Shown: piece after piece, positions 1 to 8,801 of the stretch | Position numbering within the stretch: position 1 is the stretch's first letter | Layout: every line of letters begins with the position of its first letter | DNA from: an uncultured bacterium | GTDB taxonomy: Bacteria > Cyanobacteriota > Vampirovibrionia > Gastranaerophilales > Gastranaerophilaceae | NCBI GenBank assembly: GCA_902791985.1 | Contig: CADAYD010000002.1 | Location: 1-64,000, forward strand | Reading direction: 5' to 3' | Length of the DNA stretch: 64,000 nucleotides | Position numbers and translations under genes: made by a program | Notes under the pieces: model-generated | Told to the model about the DNA's origin: nothing | The model's database searches: none | The model's input: only the letters and a program-made list of their open reading frames with translations

Positions 1-72
1 TTATACTCAAATATTTTTCTAAATATATTTGCTACTTTCATAAATATTTATACGGCAAAATATAATAAAACT

Positions 73-1353
73 TTAAATTAAATTACGAATATATTTTGCA
101 ACTGCTTCTCCCATAGAAAAACAACTAGCCTGAACTCTAAGTGCACCTTGAGCCATTTCATCAGCACTTAAACCTCGCCCTGCAACAAATAAATTATCAT
201 AATCAGAACTCATCAGGCTCTCAATAGGAAGCTGATATTCGGCAGTCTTTTCTAGCGTTGAGAAGTTTTTCTTTTTAGAATGAACATCTACAGGATAGTC
301 AGATATTAAAACAGGATTATCGAACTTCTTGCCACTGCGCAAATCATCAATTGTATAAATATATTTCCCTTTTATTCTTCTATAAGCCCTTATTCCCAGA
401 ATATCAGCAATATCAGAAACATAAGCATTCTCGAACCCTTTTAAATAAAGATTGCAGAACTTTGCAATTCTCGCAATTGCTTTTGCGCCATCAGTTTTTG
501 CCCTATTTATATCAATTTCATCATCCAAATCATAACTGTCAAGTAGTCTTGGACAGTTAAAAGCCACGCTGTTAGGGCTTCCTGCAATACTGAATATCTG
601 AAAATAGTTTCTGTCAGTGTCTTCTAGTATATTATTTGAAACTGCATCGTCAAATAATGGCGATAATGCCCATTTCTTGCCGCTATCCCATGTGTAAGCA
701 GTTGAAAAATAAGGCTCTGAACCGATGTATTCGACAGTTGTAACCTCTCTGTCAGTATCAAATCCTTCTATCCACTTTGCAAATTTTTTGTTATTAACAT
801 TGCTCATAATAAATCGCAAACTAATCGGAGGAATTTCTTTATTATTTTTTAAAAATTTGCAATTAATTTTTTTTGAAAATTCTAAATTTCCTGTTGAGTC
901 TACAAAGTATTTCGCATCGATACATACTGATAATATTTTACCGTTAGATTTTATATTATTTGTATGTATCGTATCGAAATATACAGATAATATTTTTGAA
1001 TTATTTACTTCTGCATGATTAATGCAAGAATTAAATTTCATATCAACCTTTGCTTTTTTCAGTATTTTATAGAGCACATCTTTAAGTATTATCGGGTTAA
1101 ACCACCCCGGATTATCCTGATAAGTAATCTGCGCGCCGGCTTTTGCCATTTCATTAATTAAAACATTATAAAAATCGGTATTAATTTGATTATTCCCTGA
1201 TTTCATTACAGGAACGACAAGCCCGCCGGTCATTGTACCGCCAAGATAGGATTCTTTTTCGAGCAGGAGAGTTTTTAAGCCAAGTTTTGCACAGTTGTAT
1301 GCGCAGGCACATCCTGCAGTTCCGCCACCGATTATTACAACATCATAATCCAT
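73..1353 (-). CDS. FAD-dependent oxidoreductase (FAD_oxidored family)
   Basis: A flavoprotein of about 426 residues. The N-terminus carries a dinucleotide-binding Rossmann motif (DVVIIGGGTAGC) followed by an acidic strand end (LLLEKE) and GGTMTGG. The C-terminal FAD-contact segment reads NLFVAGRGLSADEMAQGA. This arrangement is typical of the FAD_oxidored/glucose-inhibited-division-like family, whose substrates are mostly unknown. The start at 1353 is preferred over an upstream ATG at 1407 because AAGGAGG lies directly before it. The gene overlaps the end of the upstream methyltransferase by 11 bases, so the two are probably cotranscribed. Residues around 130-165 carry two copies of a 26-bp repeat that looks inserted between conserved blocks. 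Substrate unknown. Confidence 0.8.
   Translation of the reverse strand: MDYDVVIIGGGTAGCACAYNCAKLGLKTLLLEKESYLGGTMTGGLVVPVMKSGNNQINTDFYNVLINEMAKAGAQITYQDNPGWFNPIILKDVLYKILKKAKVDMKFNSCINHAEVNNSKILSVYFDTIHTNNIKSNGKILSVCIDAKYFVDSTGNLEFSKKINCKFLKNNKEIPPISLRFIMSNVNNKKFAKWIEGFDTDREVTTVEYIGSEPYFSTAYTWDSGKKWALSPLFDDAVSNNILEDTDRNYFQIFSIAGSPNSVAFNCPRLLDSYDLDDEIDINRAKTDGAKAIARIAKFCNLYLKGFENAYVSDIADILGIRAYRRIKGKYIYTIDDLRSGKKFDNPVLISDYPVDVHSKKKNFSTLEKTAEYQLPIESLMSSDYDNLFVAGRGLSADEMAQGALRVQASCFSMGEAVAKYIRNLI
908..997. repeat. Two in-frame copies of a 26-bp interspersed repeat
   Basis: Copy A (915-940 region) and copy B (969-996 region) match at 22 of 26 positions, sharing a GATAATATTTT end. Both lie inside the FAD oxidoreductase gene and are read as KILSV(C/Y)-type peptides. 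Two further copies lie in the adjacent methyltransferase gene in the opposite orientation. Seen by eye; boundaries approximate. Confidence 0.55.
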
Positions 1354-2623
1354 TGTTCCTCCTTGTTTTAAGATATTGAGAACTTGATATTCTGTTACTG
1401 TTTTCAACTTCTATTTTATGTGACGCTATAATTGCCTCATTTTGGGCGTTTAAATTTTCGTCACGATAAAATATACCTGCCTTTGTATTTAACAGGCCTA
1501 AATCGGCATCTGATAAAGGGTGTTTTATAAGTAATTTATTTTTGACCGCAACAGTTCCCTGATATTTTTTTAAACGTTTATTGTAAATATATCCTATTTC
1601 AAATCCGGCTTCTTTCATTGCAGAGCGAACCTGCGCAGATGATGAATAAGTTAATAACATTCCGTCAGCCTCCAAAATTTCATAAAGCCGTCTAAAAAAA
1701 TCATAAGACCATAAACATGGACACTTTGACGGAGTAAATGCATCTAAAAATATCAAATTATATAAATTTTTATCGTCTATAATCACATTTCTTGCATCAT
1801 CAATTTTTATATTAAAATCAAAGTCTTGTATTTTATATCTTTTTAGCCTGTTTTTATAACAATACGATAGATACCTATAATATATATTATGTAAATTGGA
1901 AAGATTATAGTCAGATGATGTATATTTCAAAAGGTATTTATTAATCCTCCTTAAATCGCCTATAAAAAATCTACTATACTCCTTTGTATTCAAAATTGAC
2001 ATTATACGTGGGTTTTGGGGAATTTCTGGCGAATTTTGGGCTATTTTTGATAAAATTTGAAAATTTATGAGATTTTTTATTTTTGGAAAATTTTTGTTTT
2101 TCTTTTTGAGATATCTTTCAATATTATGTTTATTTAATAAATCAGAATCATTCTTAAAATTTTTTACTCCGGTTTTTATAAAAGGTGATAATCCAAACAA
2201 AATTTCATCATTATCGATCGCTGTTACAGAAATCTTATTGAAAACATTATCTGTATATATCGTTTCGTTACAATTCTTTGTTTTTGGGGTTATTATTTTA
2301 TCGGCATATATCGATGCGATATCTTCATTAGAAGATTGATCTTTATTTAAAAATTTTTTAAAATTATTTTTCTTTTTTAAAAATTTTTTTTTATTTTGGA
2401 AAATAAAATTTAAAAAACATTTGGTGTTGTACCCGATACCATAGCATATATCAAGTATGTTAATATTGTCATGCAGAAGTAATACATCCCAGTTTATAGG
2501 GTATATAAATTTTTCATAGGCTTCAGTTAGCGCTCCTGTGGCGCTATGATAGATATCATCATAGTTTTGGCTATATAGACCGACAGAGCCGTCATTAGTA
2601 AAATATGCTTGAAACTCACTCAT
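1343..2623 (-). CDS. MnmD-like tRNA (mnm5s2U34) methyltransferase domain protein
   Basis: SAM-dependent methyltransferase of about 426 residues. The SAM motif is ILDICYGIGYNTK, a second acidic motif is VTAIDNDEI, and the late block LIFLDAFTPSKCPCLWSYDF matches the stand-alone methyltransferase half of MnmC (MnmD, COG4121), which finishes the wobble-uridine modification of tRNA. The family is usually about 230-300 residues. The excess here is a Lys/Asn/Phe-rich low-complexity insertion between the SAM motif and VTAIDNDEI, plus a second stretch before the DAFTP block. The insertion contains two copies of a repeat also found in the neighbouring oxidoreductase. Probably first gene of a two-gene operon. 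The family is fairly certain; activity after so much insertion is not. Confidence 0.7.
   Translation of the reverse strand: MSEFQAYFTNDGSVGLYSQNYDDIYHSATGALTEAYEKFIYPINWDVLLLHDNINILDICYGIGYNTKCFLNFIFQNKKKFLKKKNNFKKFLNKDQSSNEDIASIYADKIITPKTKNCNETIYTDNVFNKISVTAIDNDEILFGLSPFIKTGVKNFKNDSDLLNKHNIERYLKKKNKNFPKIKNLINFQILSKIAQNSPEIPQNPRIMSILNTKEYSRFFIGDLRRINKYLLKYTSSDYNLSNLHNIYYRYLSYCYKNRLKRYKIQDFDFNIKIDDARNVIIDDKNLYNLIFLDAFTPSKCPCLWSYDFFRRLYEILEADGMLLTYSSSAQVRSAMKEAGFEIGYIYNKRLKKYQGTVAVKNKLLIKHPLSDADLGLLNTKAGIFYRDENLNAQNEAIIASHKIEVENSNRISSSQYLKTRRNNGL
2241..2317. repeat. Two further copies of the 26-bp repeat, inverted
   Basis: Copy C (2241-2266) matches the reverse complement of copy B at 22 of 26 positions. 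Copy D (2299-2317) matches the reverse complement of copy A at 16 of 19. They sit in the low-complexity insertion of the methyltransferase gene and are translated as ETIYTDNVF and ASIYADKII. Frame is kept although the orientation relative to the host gene is opposite to that in the oxidoreductase. Confidence 0.55.
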
Positions 2624-2700
2624 AATAGCATTTTAAGCCATTTATCCTAAAATTTCAATTTGTATATTTTTGTAAATTAACATCATTATAAATCGCTTAT

Positions 2701-2730
2701 TTGGTCTTTTTGCCTTATTTTTGGTATAAT
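2701..2730 (+). promoter_or_regulatory. Extended -10 promoter for homoserine kinase
   Basis: TGGTATAAT at 2722-2730 is an extended -10 hexamer (TGn plus TATAAT), with a weak TTGGTC at 2701-2706 as a possible -35 (18-base spacer). It lies just 22 bases before the thrB start codon. The same TGGTATAAT occurs before the R3H ATPase gene. Confidence 0.55.
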
Positions 2731-2751
2731 TTGAACAAGAGGAAGTTATTT

Positions 2752-3693
2752 ATGAAAGTAAGTGTAAAAGTGCCAGCCACTACGGCAAATATTGGGCCAG
2801 GATTTGATACATTAGGAATGGCGTTACCTTTATATAATACTGTTACTATTGAGGAAACTGTGTTACCTGGAACAGGTGTTGATATTAACGTTATTTCCGA
2901 TGGAATTCCTATTGATGAATTTGCACTTGAGCACATTCCACTGGATGAGAACAGTATTGTTTATAAGGCTGTAGAGCTTTTGTATAATTCAATCGGGCAA
3001 ACTCCGAGTGAGTTAAAAATAACCATTAAGTCAGGTATTCCTGTAGCACGTGGGTTAGGAAGTAGTGCTTCTGTTATTGTAGGAGCACTTGTTGCTGCTA
3101 ATGAACTTTTAGGACATCCTGCTGATGATTTGGCTCTTTTATCCATTGCATGCGAGCTTGAAGGGCATCCGGATAACATTACTCCCGCATTTGTAGGCGG
3201 ATTGGTGATATCATCGCAAGAGGAAGATGGTTCTGTTGTTTATCGCAAACTCGAATGGCCGAATGATTGGGCTATTACTGTATGTGTACCTGATTTTGAA
3301 CTTTCAACAGATATTGCGCGGTCAGTTTTGCCAAAGGAAGTCCCGCTAAAAGATGCTGTATTTAATGCTCAAAGACTTGCTATGTTTGTTGAAGCGGTAC
3401 ATACAAAAGATGCAGAGCTTTTAAAACTTGCACTTAAAGATAAATTACATCAACCATACAGAATGAAACTCATTCAAGGTTTAGACGAAATTATGGATGC
3501 TTTTAAACACAATGAAGATGTATTAGGTTGTGTTATAAGTGGTGCAGGTTCATCCATACTTGTTATTTCTAATAAAAATAATCTTGAAAATATACAAAAT
3601 ACTGTCAAAGATATTTGGACAAGTCTTAATATTAAATGTGAAATAAAAACACTAAATGTAGAGCATGCTGGTGCTCAGATTGTAGAAGAATAA
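2752..3693 (+). CDS. thrB: Homoserine kinase
   Basis: GHMP kinase of about 313 residues that phosphorylates homoserine in threonine synthesis. It begins VKVPATTANIGPGFDTLG, the classic ThrB N-terminus. The GHMP phosphate-binding loop is PVARGLGSSASVIVGA, followed by CELEGHPDNITPAFVGG, and the C-terminal GAGSSILVI motif is present. The ATG at 2752 is chosen over a TTG at 2701 because AGAGGAAG lies before it and the family N-terminus starts there. It stands alone, with its own promoter and a terminator; no other thr genes are in the window. Confidence 0.95.
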   Translation: MKVSVKVPATTANIGPGFDTLGMALPLYNTVTIEETVLPGTGVDINVISDGIPIDEFALEHIPLDENSIVYKAVELLYNSIGQTPSELKITIKSGIPVARGLGSSASVIVGALVAANELLGHPADDLALLSIACELEGHPDNITPAFVGGLVISSQEEDGSVVYRKLEWPNDWAITVCVPDFELSTDIARSVLPKEVPLKDAVFNAQRLAMFVEAVHTKDAELLKLALKDKLHQPYRMKLIQGLDEIMDAFKHNEDVLGCVISGAGSSILVISNKNNLENIQNTVKDIWTSLNIKCEIKTLNVEHAGAQIVEE

Positions 3694-3724
3694 AAAAAGT
3701 TCGGTAATTAACCGAACTTTTTAA
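3694..3724. terminator. Bidirectional terminator between thrB and the MFS gene
   Basis: A stem AAAAAGTTCGGT / ACCGAACTTTTT with a short TAATTA loop, with A- and T-runs on either side, sits between two convergent genes and can serve both. Confidence 0.85.
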
Positions 3725-3727
3725 TTT

Positions 3728-5107
3728 TTATTCTTTTTTGTTTTCTTTTATTCCTGCTGTTATCATAGCCGCTATCAGTAAACAAACAGCACCAATAAAG
3801 AATGAATATTCATAATGATAATTTAATAAATCACCATTATTGATAACTGATTTATCAATAATCCACGCAACCAAGGTACATACAAACACTTGCGGTCCGG
3901 CGATAAATATATTAAATATCCCCATAACAGAGCCTTCAGTCCCAGGTTTGATATATTTTGAAAGCATTGCAAACGGCAAAGCACAAACACTTGCCCAGCC
4001 TATACCTGATAAAGCCATACCTGCACCTACTACAAGCGGATTACTGTTAAATATACCCATTATGAGATACGCAAAGACCATTGAAATTAGGGATATAATA
4101 TGAATTTTTTTATTGCCGAATTTTCCTGCCAAAATTCCTATAGGAATAGCTATTACAAAGCAAATCAGGTTAAATATAGCAAAGCATATTGAGGAATAAT
4201 TTGTTGCACTTGCCTGCACAGGCAAATACTGCGTCTGCAAATCAGCAGCAAGTTTAGTCAAATCCGGAACACCAAAAACTGTATGAATAGCAAAATTTGT
4301 AAAGAAAATCATCATACACATCATACCTATCCAAGTAAAAAACTGCATAGTGCAAATTTTACCGACTTCAGGTGATAACAAGAAAAATTCCTTCATCGAC
4401 TGCCAAAAACTCGCTTGATTGTCATTCTGAGCATTATTCTGAATCTCCTGTTTATCAAGTGTCGATTTTTCTTTAATGGTTATACAAGTCCAAGTCATAG
4501 CAAGTGTAAATGCCAAAGCAGCCATTATAAACTGTGCGGAGTATGACATCTGGACATGAAATGCAAATTTTAAAAACGGGGCAGTAGCCGCAGCAACAAC
4601 AGAACCTAAACCAATGGCAAGACTTATCCAAGAATTAGCAAGCGAATGTTGCTCTTGTGGGACAACATCAGGAATTATTGCTCTGTACGGTCCTTGTGCA
4701 ATATTTATGCAAGCATCAATTATCCAGATAAATATTGCTGCAATAAGCAAACCTGTCCAAGCAGGCACGCTTTGCCCAAATAAATTTGCGATATTACCCG
4801 AATTTGGGAATAACCACAAAGCGATTGATGCAATTATTGCGCCTCCAAGCAAATAAGGTCTGCGTCTGCCAAAACGGGATTTTGTCTTATCTGATAATGC
4901 CCCGATTAAAGGCTGAACAACCATACCAGTAAATGGTCCTGCAAGCCAAATTAAGCCGTAAAGCCAAGGGGTAGCGCCCAAATTTTCGGTTACAGGTCCT
5001 GAGAGGATAATTCTCATCTGCCAAGCAAATTGCAACCCTAGAAACCCCAATGCCAAATTCAAAAAATTAACTGTATTAAACTTTTTTAATTCAAAATTTT
5101 CACTCAT
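3728..5107 (-). CDS. MFS transporter, glycoside/sugar cation symporter type
   Basis: About 459 residues with around 12 hydrophobic segments. The loop between helices 2 and 3 reads GALSDKTKSRFGRRRPYLLGG, the MFS signature in the form seen in sucrose/maltose-type (SLC45-like) and GPH symporters. A second-half counterpart is GILAGKFGNKK. It probably imports a disaccharide or related sugar with a cation; the substrate cannot be read from sequence. The start at 5107 (MSENFELKKF) is preferred because the longer reading frame runs through a GC-rich intergenic repeat. No sugar-metabolism genes adjoin it. Confidence 0.8.
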   Translation of the reverse strand: MSENFELKKFNTVNFLNLALGFLGLQFAWQMRIILSGPVTENLGATPWLYGLIWLAGPFTGMVVQPLIGALSDKTKSRFGRRRPYLLGGAIIASIALWLFPNSGNIANLFGQSVPAWTGLLIAAIFIWIIDACINIAQGPYRAIIPDVVPQEQHSLANSWISLAIGLGSVVAAATAPFLKFAFHVQMSYSAQFIMAALAFTLAMTWTCITIKEKSTLDKQEIQNNAQNDNQASFWQSMKEFFLLSPEVGKICTMQFFTWIGMMCMMIFFTNFAIHTVFGVPDLTKLAADLQTQYLPVQASATNYSSICFAIFNLICFVIAIPIGILAGKFGNKKIHIISLISMVFAYLIMGIFNSNPLVVGAGMALSGIGWASVCALPFAMLSKYIKPGTEGSVMGIFNIFIAGPQVFVCTLVAWIIDKSVINNGDLLNYHYEYSFFIGAVCLLIAAMITAGIKENKKE

Positions 5108-5109
5108 TA

Positions 5110-5178
5110 TTACCCCTAACTCCCCTTTCTGCCCCCTAGTTGGGGGAAGCGGCACAAAGTGCCATAGAGGGTTGTACA
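5110..5178. repeat. GC-rich intergenic hairpin repeat
   Basis: Unlike the AT-rich surroundings, this stretch holds CCCCCTAGTTGGGGG and GGCACAAAGTGCC, two adjacent small inverted repeats. It lies upstream of the MFS start and resembles the C/G-rich hairpin stretches at 44613-44780. Function unknown. Confidence 0.45.
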
Positions 5179-5204
5179 TTGTCGGAACTAATCCGATCTG
5201 CTAA

Positions 5205-5576
5205 CTAAAACGGCAAATCGTCCTCACTATCTTTTTCAGGCGATTGCCAATTTTCTGTGTAATCAGTCCAATCTTGTTTATGGCCATTACTATAGTAATT
5301 TACTCTAAATATTTCATTCAACAGATTTGAATACATCATAAGTTCAGACAATGGTTTTGATTTCCAATATTTACCGTTATCATTTTTGACGCATTCTTCA
5401 ATTTCATTGTCCTTATTATCCGGTGTATAAACAAAAATATCATCTTCATAATGTTTTTGAGAGACAATCACATCATCATTTGAATAAATAAACCGTTCCG
5501 TATTGTCACCAACAAATTTTCTGTCAATTTTGTATAATCCTTTAAAACAAAAATTTTGAATAGAGGATACTTCCAT
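5205..5576 (-). CDS. Unrecognised 123-residue protein with N-terminal Phe tag
   Basis: I do not recognise this protein. It has no signal peptide or membrane segment; it is acidic and rich in Asp, Asn and Tyr, ending DSEDDLPF. The N-terminus contains NFCFKG at residues 8-13, a short tag resembling that of three other unrelated proteins in the window. Its ATG overlaps the stop codon of pyrG (TAATG), so it is translationally coupled to CTP synthase and almost certainly expressed. Whether it affects pyrimidine metabolism is unknown. Confidence 0.65.
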   Translation of the reverse strand: MEVSSIQNFCFKGLYKIDRKFVGDNTERFIYSNDDVIVSQKHYEDDIFVYTPDNKDNEIEECVKNDNGKYWKSKPLSELMMYSNLLNEIFRVNYYSNGHKQDWTDYTENWQSPEKDSEDDLPF

Positions 5577-7192
5577 TAATTTTTACCTTTCTGTTTTTGC
5601 TTCAATGCTGCATCAATTAAGCCTTTGAACAGGGGATGCGGTTTGTCAGGACGTGACTTAAATTCCGGATGGAATTGACATGCCACAAACCAGTCAAGTT
5701 TCGGCAACTCGACGATTTCCGCCAGCATACCATCAGGTGACATACCTGAAAATACCAATCCTGCCTGAGCAAGTCTGTCAATGTATTCATAATTGACTTC
5801 ATATCTATGTCTGTGGCGTTCGGAGATTACATCTTTTCCGTATGCCTTATGCGCAACAGTACCTTTTTTGAGATGACAGTCATAAGCACCTAATCTCATC
5901 GTTCCGCCGTATCCCTTAACGTGTTTTTGGTCAAGCATCATATCAATTACAGGATTTACTGGATTATCGTCAAACTCTTTAGAATTAGCATCCTCAAGTT
6001 TCAATACATTTCTTGCGTATTCAATAACGGTACACTGCAAGCCTAAACATAAGCCTAAGAATGGCAGGTTATTCTCTCTTGCATAACGGATAACATTGAG
6101 TTTACCTTCAATACCTCTAACACCAAATCCTCCTGGTACAACAACCGCATCAATATCAGATAGAGCCTTTTTGCAGCAGTCATAATCAACACAATCTTCA
6201 GAGTTTATCCATTTGATTTCTACTGATGCACTGTCAGCATACCCTGCGTGTTTTAATGATTCAACAACAGAGATATAGGCATCAGAAAGCTTTGTATACT
6301 TCCCTGCAATGCCGACTTTTATCGATTTTGTCGGATTTTTAATCTTGTCAACAAGTTTTTCCCAAGATTTTAAATCCGGTCTTTTTTCTTTAACACCAAG
6401 CATTTTTAAAGCAACAGAACAAAGTCCTTGTTCTTCAAGTGCTAATGGCACTTCATAAATAGTTTTCATATCCCGACACTCAATAACGGCATCTTTTGAT
6501 ATTGAACAAAACAGTGCAAGTTTTTCTCTTTCGGTTTTAGGTATAGGTTTTTGTGTACGACAAACCAAAATTTCAGGCTGTAAACCGTAACTCCTCAAAA
6601 CATTTACACTGTGTTGAGATGGTTTTGTTTTTAACTCACCGGATGTCGGGAGATACGGGAGCAATGTACAATGAATTGAAATTGCGTTGCCATAACCCAT
6701 TTCCGCCTTATATTGCCGGATAGCCTCTATAAAGGGCAAAGACTCAATGTCACCAATTGTACCGCCAATTTCAATAATATGAAAATCAGGATTAAACTGC
6801 TTGGTAGCACCGACAATTCTTGATTTAATTTCATTTGTGATATGCGGTATAACTTGAACAGTTGCACCCAAATAATCGCCTTTACGCTCTTTTTCAATAA
6901 CTTTTTGATAAACACTACCGGAAGTAACATTATTAAATTTACCCAAATTTGTGTCTGTAAATCTTTCGTAATGACCTAAGTCAAGGTCTGTTTCAGCACC
7001 ATCATCTGTTACAAAAACTTCACCATGCTGAAACGGACTCATTGTTCCGGGATCAACATTTATATATGGGTCAAATTTTTGGTTGATAACACTGTAACCT
7101 CTTGACCTTAACAATTTACCCAAAGACGCTGCAACTATCCCTTTACCCAAAGAACTAACAACACCGCCTGTTACAAATATATATTTTGTCAT
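5576..7192 (-). CDS. pyrG: CTP synthase
   Basis: Full-length (538 residues) glutamine-hydrolysing CTP synthase, converting UTP to CTP. The synthetase domain starts TKYIFVTGGVVSSLGKGI with the P-loop, followed by FDPYINVDPGTMSPFQHGEV and IIEIGGTIGDIES. The class-I glutamine amidotransferase domain has the nucleophile elbow LGLCLGLQ (around residue 382) and CQFHPEFKSRP with the catalytic His and Glu. All key blocks are intact. The small gene downstream overlaps its stop codon. Confidence 0.98.
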   Translation of the reverse strand: MTKYIFVTGGVVSSLGKGIVAASLGKLLRSRGYSVINQKFDPYINVDPGTMSPFQHGEVFVTDDGAETDLDLGHYERFTDTNLGKFNNVTSGSVYQKVIEKERKGDYLGATVQVIPHITNEIKSRIVGATKQFNPDFHIIEIGGTIGDIESLPFIEAIRQYKAEMGYGNAISIHCTLLPYLPTSGELKTKPSQHSVNVLRSYGLQPEILVCRTQKPIPKTEREKLALFCSISKDAVIECRDMKTIYEVPLALEEQGLCSVALKMLGVKEKRPDLKSWEKLVDKIKNPTKSIKVGIAGKYTKLSDAYISVVESLKHAGYADSASVEIKWINSEDCVDYDCCKKALSDIDAVVVPGGFGVRGIEGKLNVIRYARENNLPFLGLCLGLQCTVIEYARNVLKLEDANSKEFDDNPVNPVIDMMLDQKHVKGYGGTMRLGAYDCHLKKGTVAHKAYGKDVISERHRHRYEVNYEYIDRLAQAGLVFSGMSPDGMLAEIVELPKLDWFVACQFHPEFKSRPDKPHPLFKGLIDAALKQKQKGKN

Positions 7193-7269
7193 ATCATTAC
7201 CCCACTGTAGTTCGGCATAATTATACCGACTTTAAAATTTACAATGTTGGCGTATCAACACCAATCTAC

Positions 7270-7551
7270 TTAACCGATTTTCGGAACCTTAAAAAATCCG
7301 TTTTCTTCTTCAGGTGCATTTGCCATTAGTGCCTCCTTAGAAATCTCCTGATTCGGAACATCCTCTCTCATAACATTAGAAAAATCAACAACTTGAGTCA
7401 TTGGTTTTACATCAGATGTATCAACTTCATTCATCTGATCGACATACTTTAAAACATCTCCAAGCTGTTTTGTATATAGTTCTTTTTCTTCTTCTGTTAA
7501 TTCTAATCTTGCAAGTTTTGCAACATGTTCAACATCTTTAACTGTAATCAT
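7270..7551 (-). CDS. gatC: Asp/Glu-tRNA amidotransferase subunit C
   Basis: A 93-residue GatC, the small subunit holding GatA and GatB together during conversion of Glu-tRNA(Gln) and Asp-tRNA(Asn) to the amidated forms. The family pattern is clear: VEHVAKLARLELTEEEKE, then LGDVLKYVDQMNEVDTSDV, PMTQVVDFSNVMREDV, and the terminal ENGFFKVPKI. It stands alone, separated from pyrG by 77 bases; gatA and gatB are not in the window. Confidence 0.95.
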   Translation of the reverse strand: MITVKDVEHVAKLARLELTEEEKELYTKQLGDVLKYVDQMNEVDTSDVKPMTQVVDFSNVMREDVPNQEISKEALMANAPEEENGFFKVPKIG

Positions 7552-7695
7552 TTTCTCTCCTAATCAAAATCATATATTGATATTAGCATAAACATACAAT
7601 AATCCGCAAATTAATTTTTGCATTATATTATACTCTTGTGTTTTAAAATAATCTGTTATATGATAGCTAGTATAGTATAAAAGCGAGGTTTACAA

Positions 7696-7935
7696 ATGAA
7701 TCAGATAATTAAAGTAGCATGGGAATTAAACGAAAATTCAGACAACAGATACAAGCTTGTATATGAAATTGCGGAACTTGCAAAGAAATTAGTTGATGAA
7801 AGCCAAGCAAGAAAAGCAAGAGAAGGTTTTGGCTACGAGGAAGCAATGGATAGTGCTTTTACAAGAGAAAATCCTGTAGAACATGCTTTGATGGTAAAAG
7901 CCTCCGAGGCTGATGATAACAGATTAGTAGGTTAG
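7696..7935 (+). CDS. rpoZ: RNA polymerase omega subunit
   Basis: A 79-residue protein whose core NRYKLVYEIAELAKKL matches the NRYxLV...A..AR block of bacterial omega, the small subunit that helps assemble beta-prime into RNA polymerase. The later segment NPVEHALMVKASE aligns with the PVxxALxEI part. The middle (SQARKAREGFGYEEAMD) is less typical. The RBS AGCGAGG precedes the ATG, and a terminator hairpin follows. The short length makes the call good but not certain. Confidence 0.75.
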   Translation: MNQIIKVAWELNENSDNRYKLVYEIAELAKKLVDESQARKAREGFGYEEAMDSAFTRENPVEHALMVKASEADDNRLVG

Positions 7936-7942
7936 TGTGAAT

Positions 7943-7978
7943 ATACACGGGGAATTATAATATACCCGTGTATTTTTG
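7943..7978 (+). terminator. Terminator hairpin after rpoZ
   Basis: Stem ATACACGGG (7943-7951) / CCCGTGTAT (7965-7973) followed by TTTTT. It reaches almost to the first possible (GTG) start of the next gene, which supports using the later ATG there. Confidence 0.7.
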
Positions 7979-7995
7979 TGGATGATTGGGATAAT

Positions 7996-8799
7996 ATGAG
8001 ACAAACAATTGAATATATAAATACATATACTGATAATTTTAATCCTGAAATCGGTATTGTTTTGGGTTCAGGACTCGGTGAACTTGCTGATAAATATCAG
8101 GAATTTGCTATACCTTACAAGCAAATCCCAGGATTTCCAAGAACTACCATTGAAGGTCATAAAGGGCAATTAGTATTTGCAAATATTGTCGGGCGCAGGG
8201 TTGTAATGATGCAAGGGAGAATGCATTATTACGAAGGTCATTCAATGTCACAAATTACTTACCCGATTAAAGTGTTGAAATCGCTTGGTGTAAATACTGT
8301 TATATTAACCAATGCTGCTGGAATTATAAACAAAAGTTTTCGTCCTGGAGATTTAATGGTAATTACAGATCATATTAACCTTATGGGTACGAATCCGCTT
8401 ATCGGCAGGAATGATGAACGATACGGGGAAAGATTTCCTGACATGTCTGAGATATATAATAAGGGTCTTATTAAAATTGTTGATGCAGCAGGAAGATTAT
8501 TAAACTTGAATTTACGGCACGGTGTGTATATTGCAACTACAGGTCCAAGCTATGAAACTCCGGCAGAAATTAAAATGGCAAGAGCAATGGGTGCAGATGC
8601 TGCAGGGATGTCAACCGTACCTGAGGCAATTGTAGCAAACTATTGCGGAATGAATGTTATAGGTATAAGCTGCCTGACAAATTACGCAAGCGGTGTATCA
8701 AGTAAAAAATTAAGTCATCAGGAAGTTATCTCAACAGCTAACGATGTAAAAGACAAATTTACCGCACTTATTATGATGATTTTGCAGAATGTGAAGTAA
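7996..8799 (+). CDS. punA: Purine nucleoside phosphorylase
   Basis: Trimeric-type purine nucleoside phosphorylase (about 267 residues), which splits inosine/guanosine with phosphate in purine salvage. Visible motifs are IGIVLGSGLG (phosphate site), GRMHYYEGHSM, LTNAAGIINKSFRPGDLM, GPSYETPAEIK and GADAAGMSTVPEAIVA with the base-binding region, and TNYASG. An in-frame GTG lies at 7978, but it abuts the rpoZ terminator and has no ribosome site; the ATG gives the usual family N-terminal length. Expression probably depends on read-through or a promoter inside the hairpin loop, which is AT-rich. Confidence 0.93.
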   Translation: MRQTIEYINTYTDNFNPEIGIVLGSGLGELADKYQEFAIPYKQIPGFPRTTIEGHKGQLVFANIVGRRVVMMQGRMHYYEGHSMSQITYPIKVLKSLGVNTVILTNAAGIINKSFRPGDLMVITDHINLMGTNPLIGRNDERYGERFPDMSEIYNKGLIKIVDAAGRLLNLNLRHGVYIATTGPSYETPAEIKMARAMGADAAGMSTVPEAIVANYCGMNVIGISCLTNYASGVSSKKLSHQEVISTANDVKDKFTALIMMILQNVK

Positions 8800-8801
8800 C
8801 T

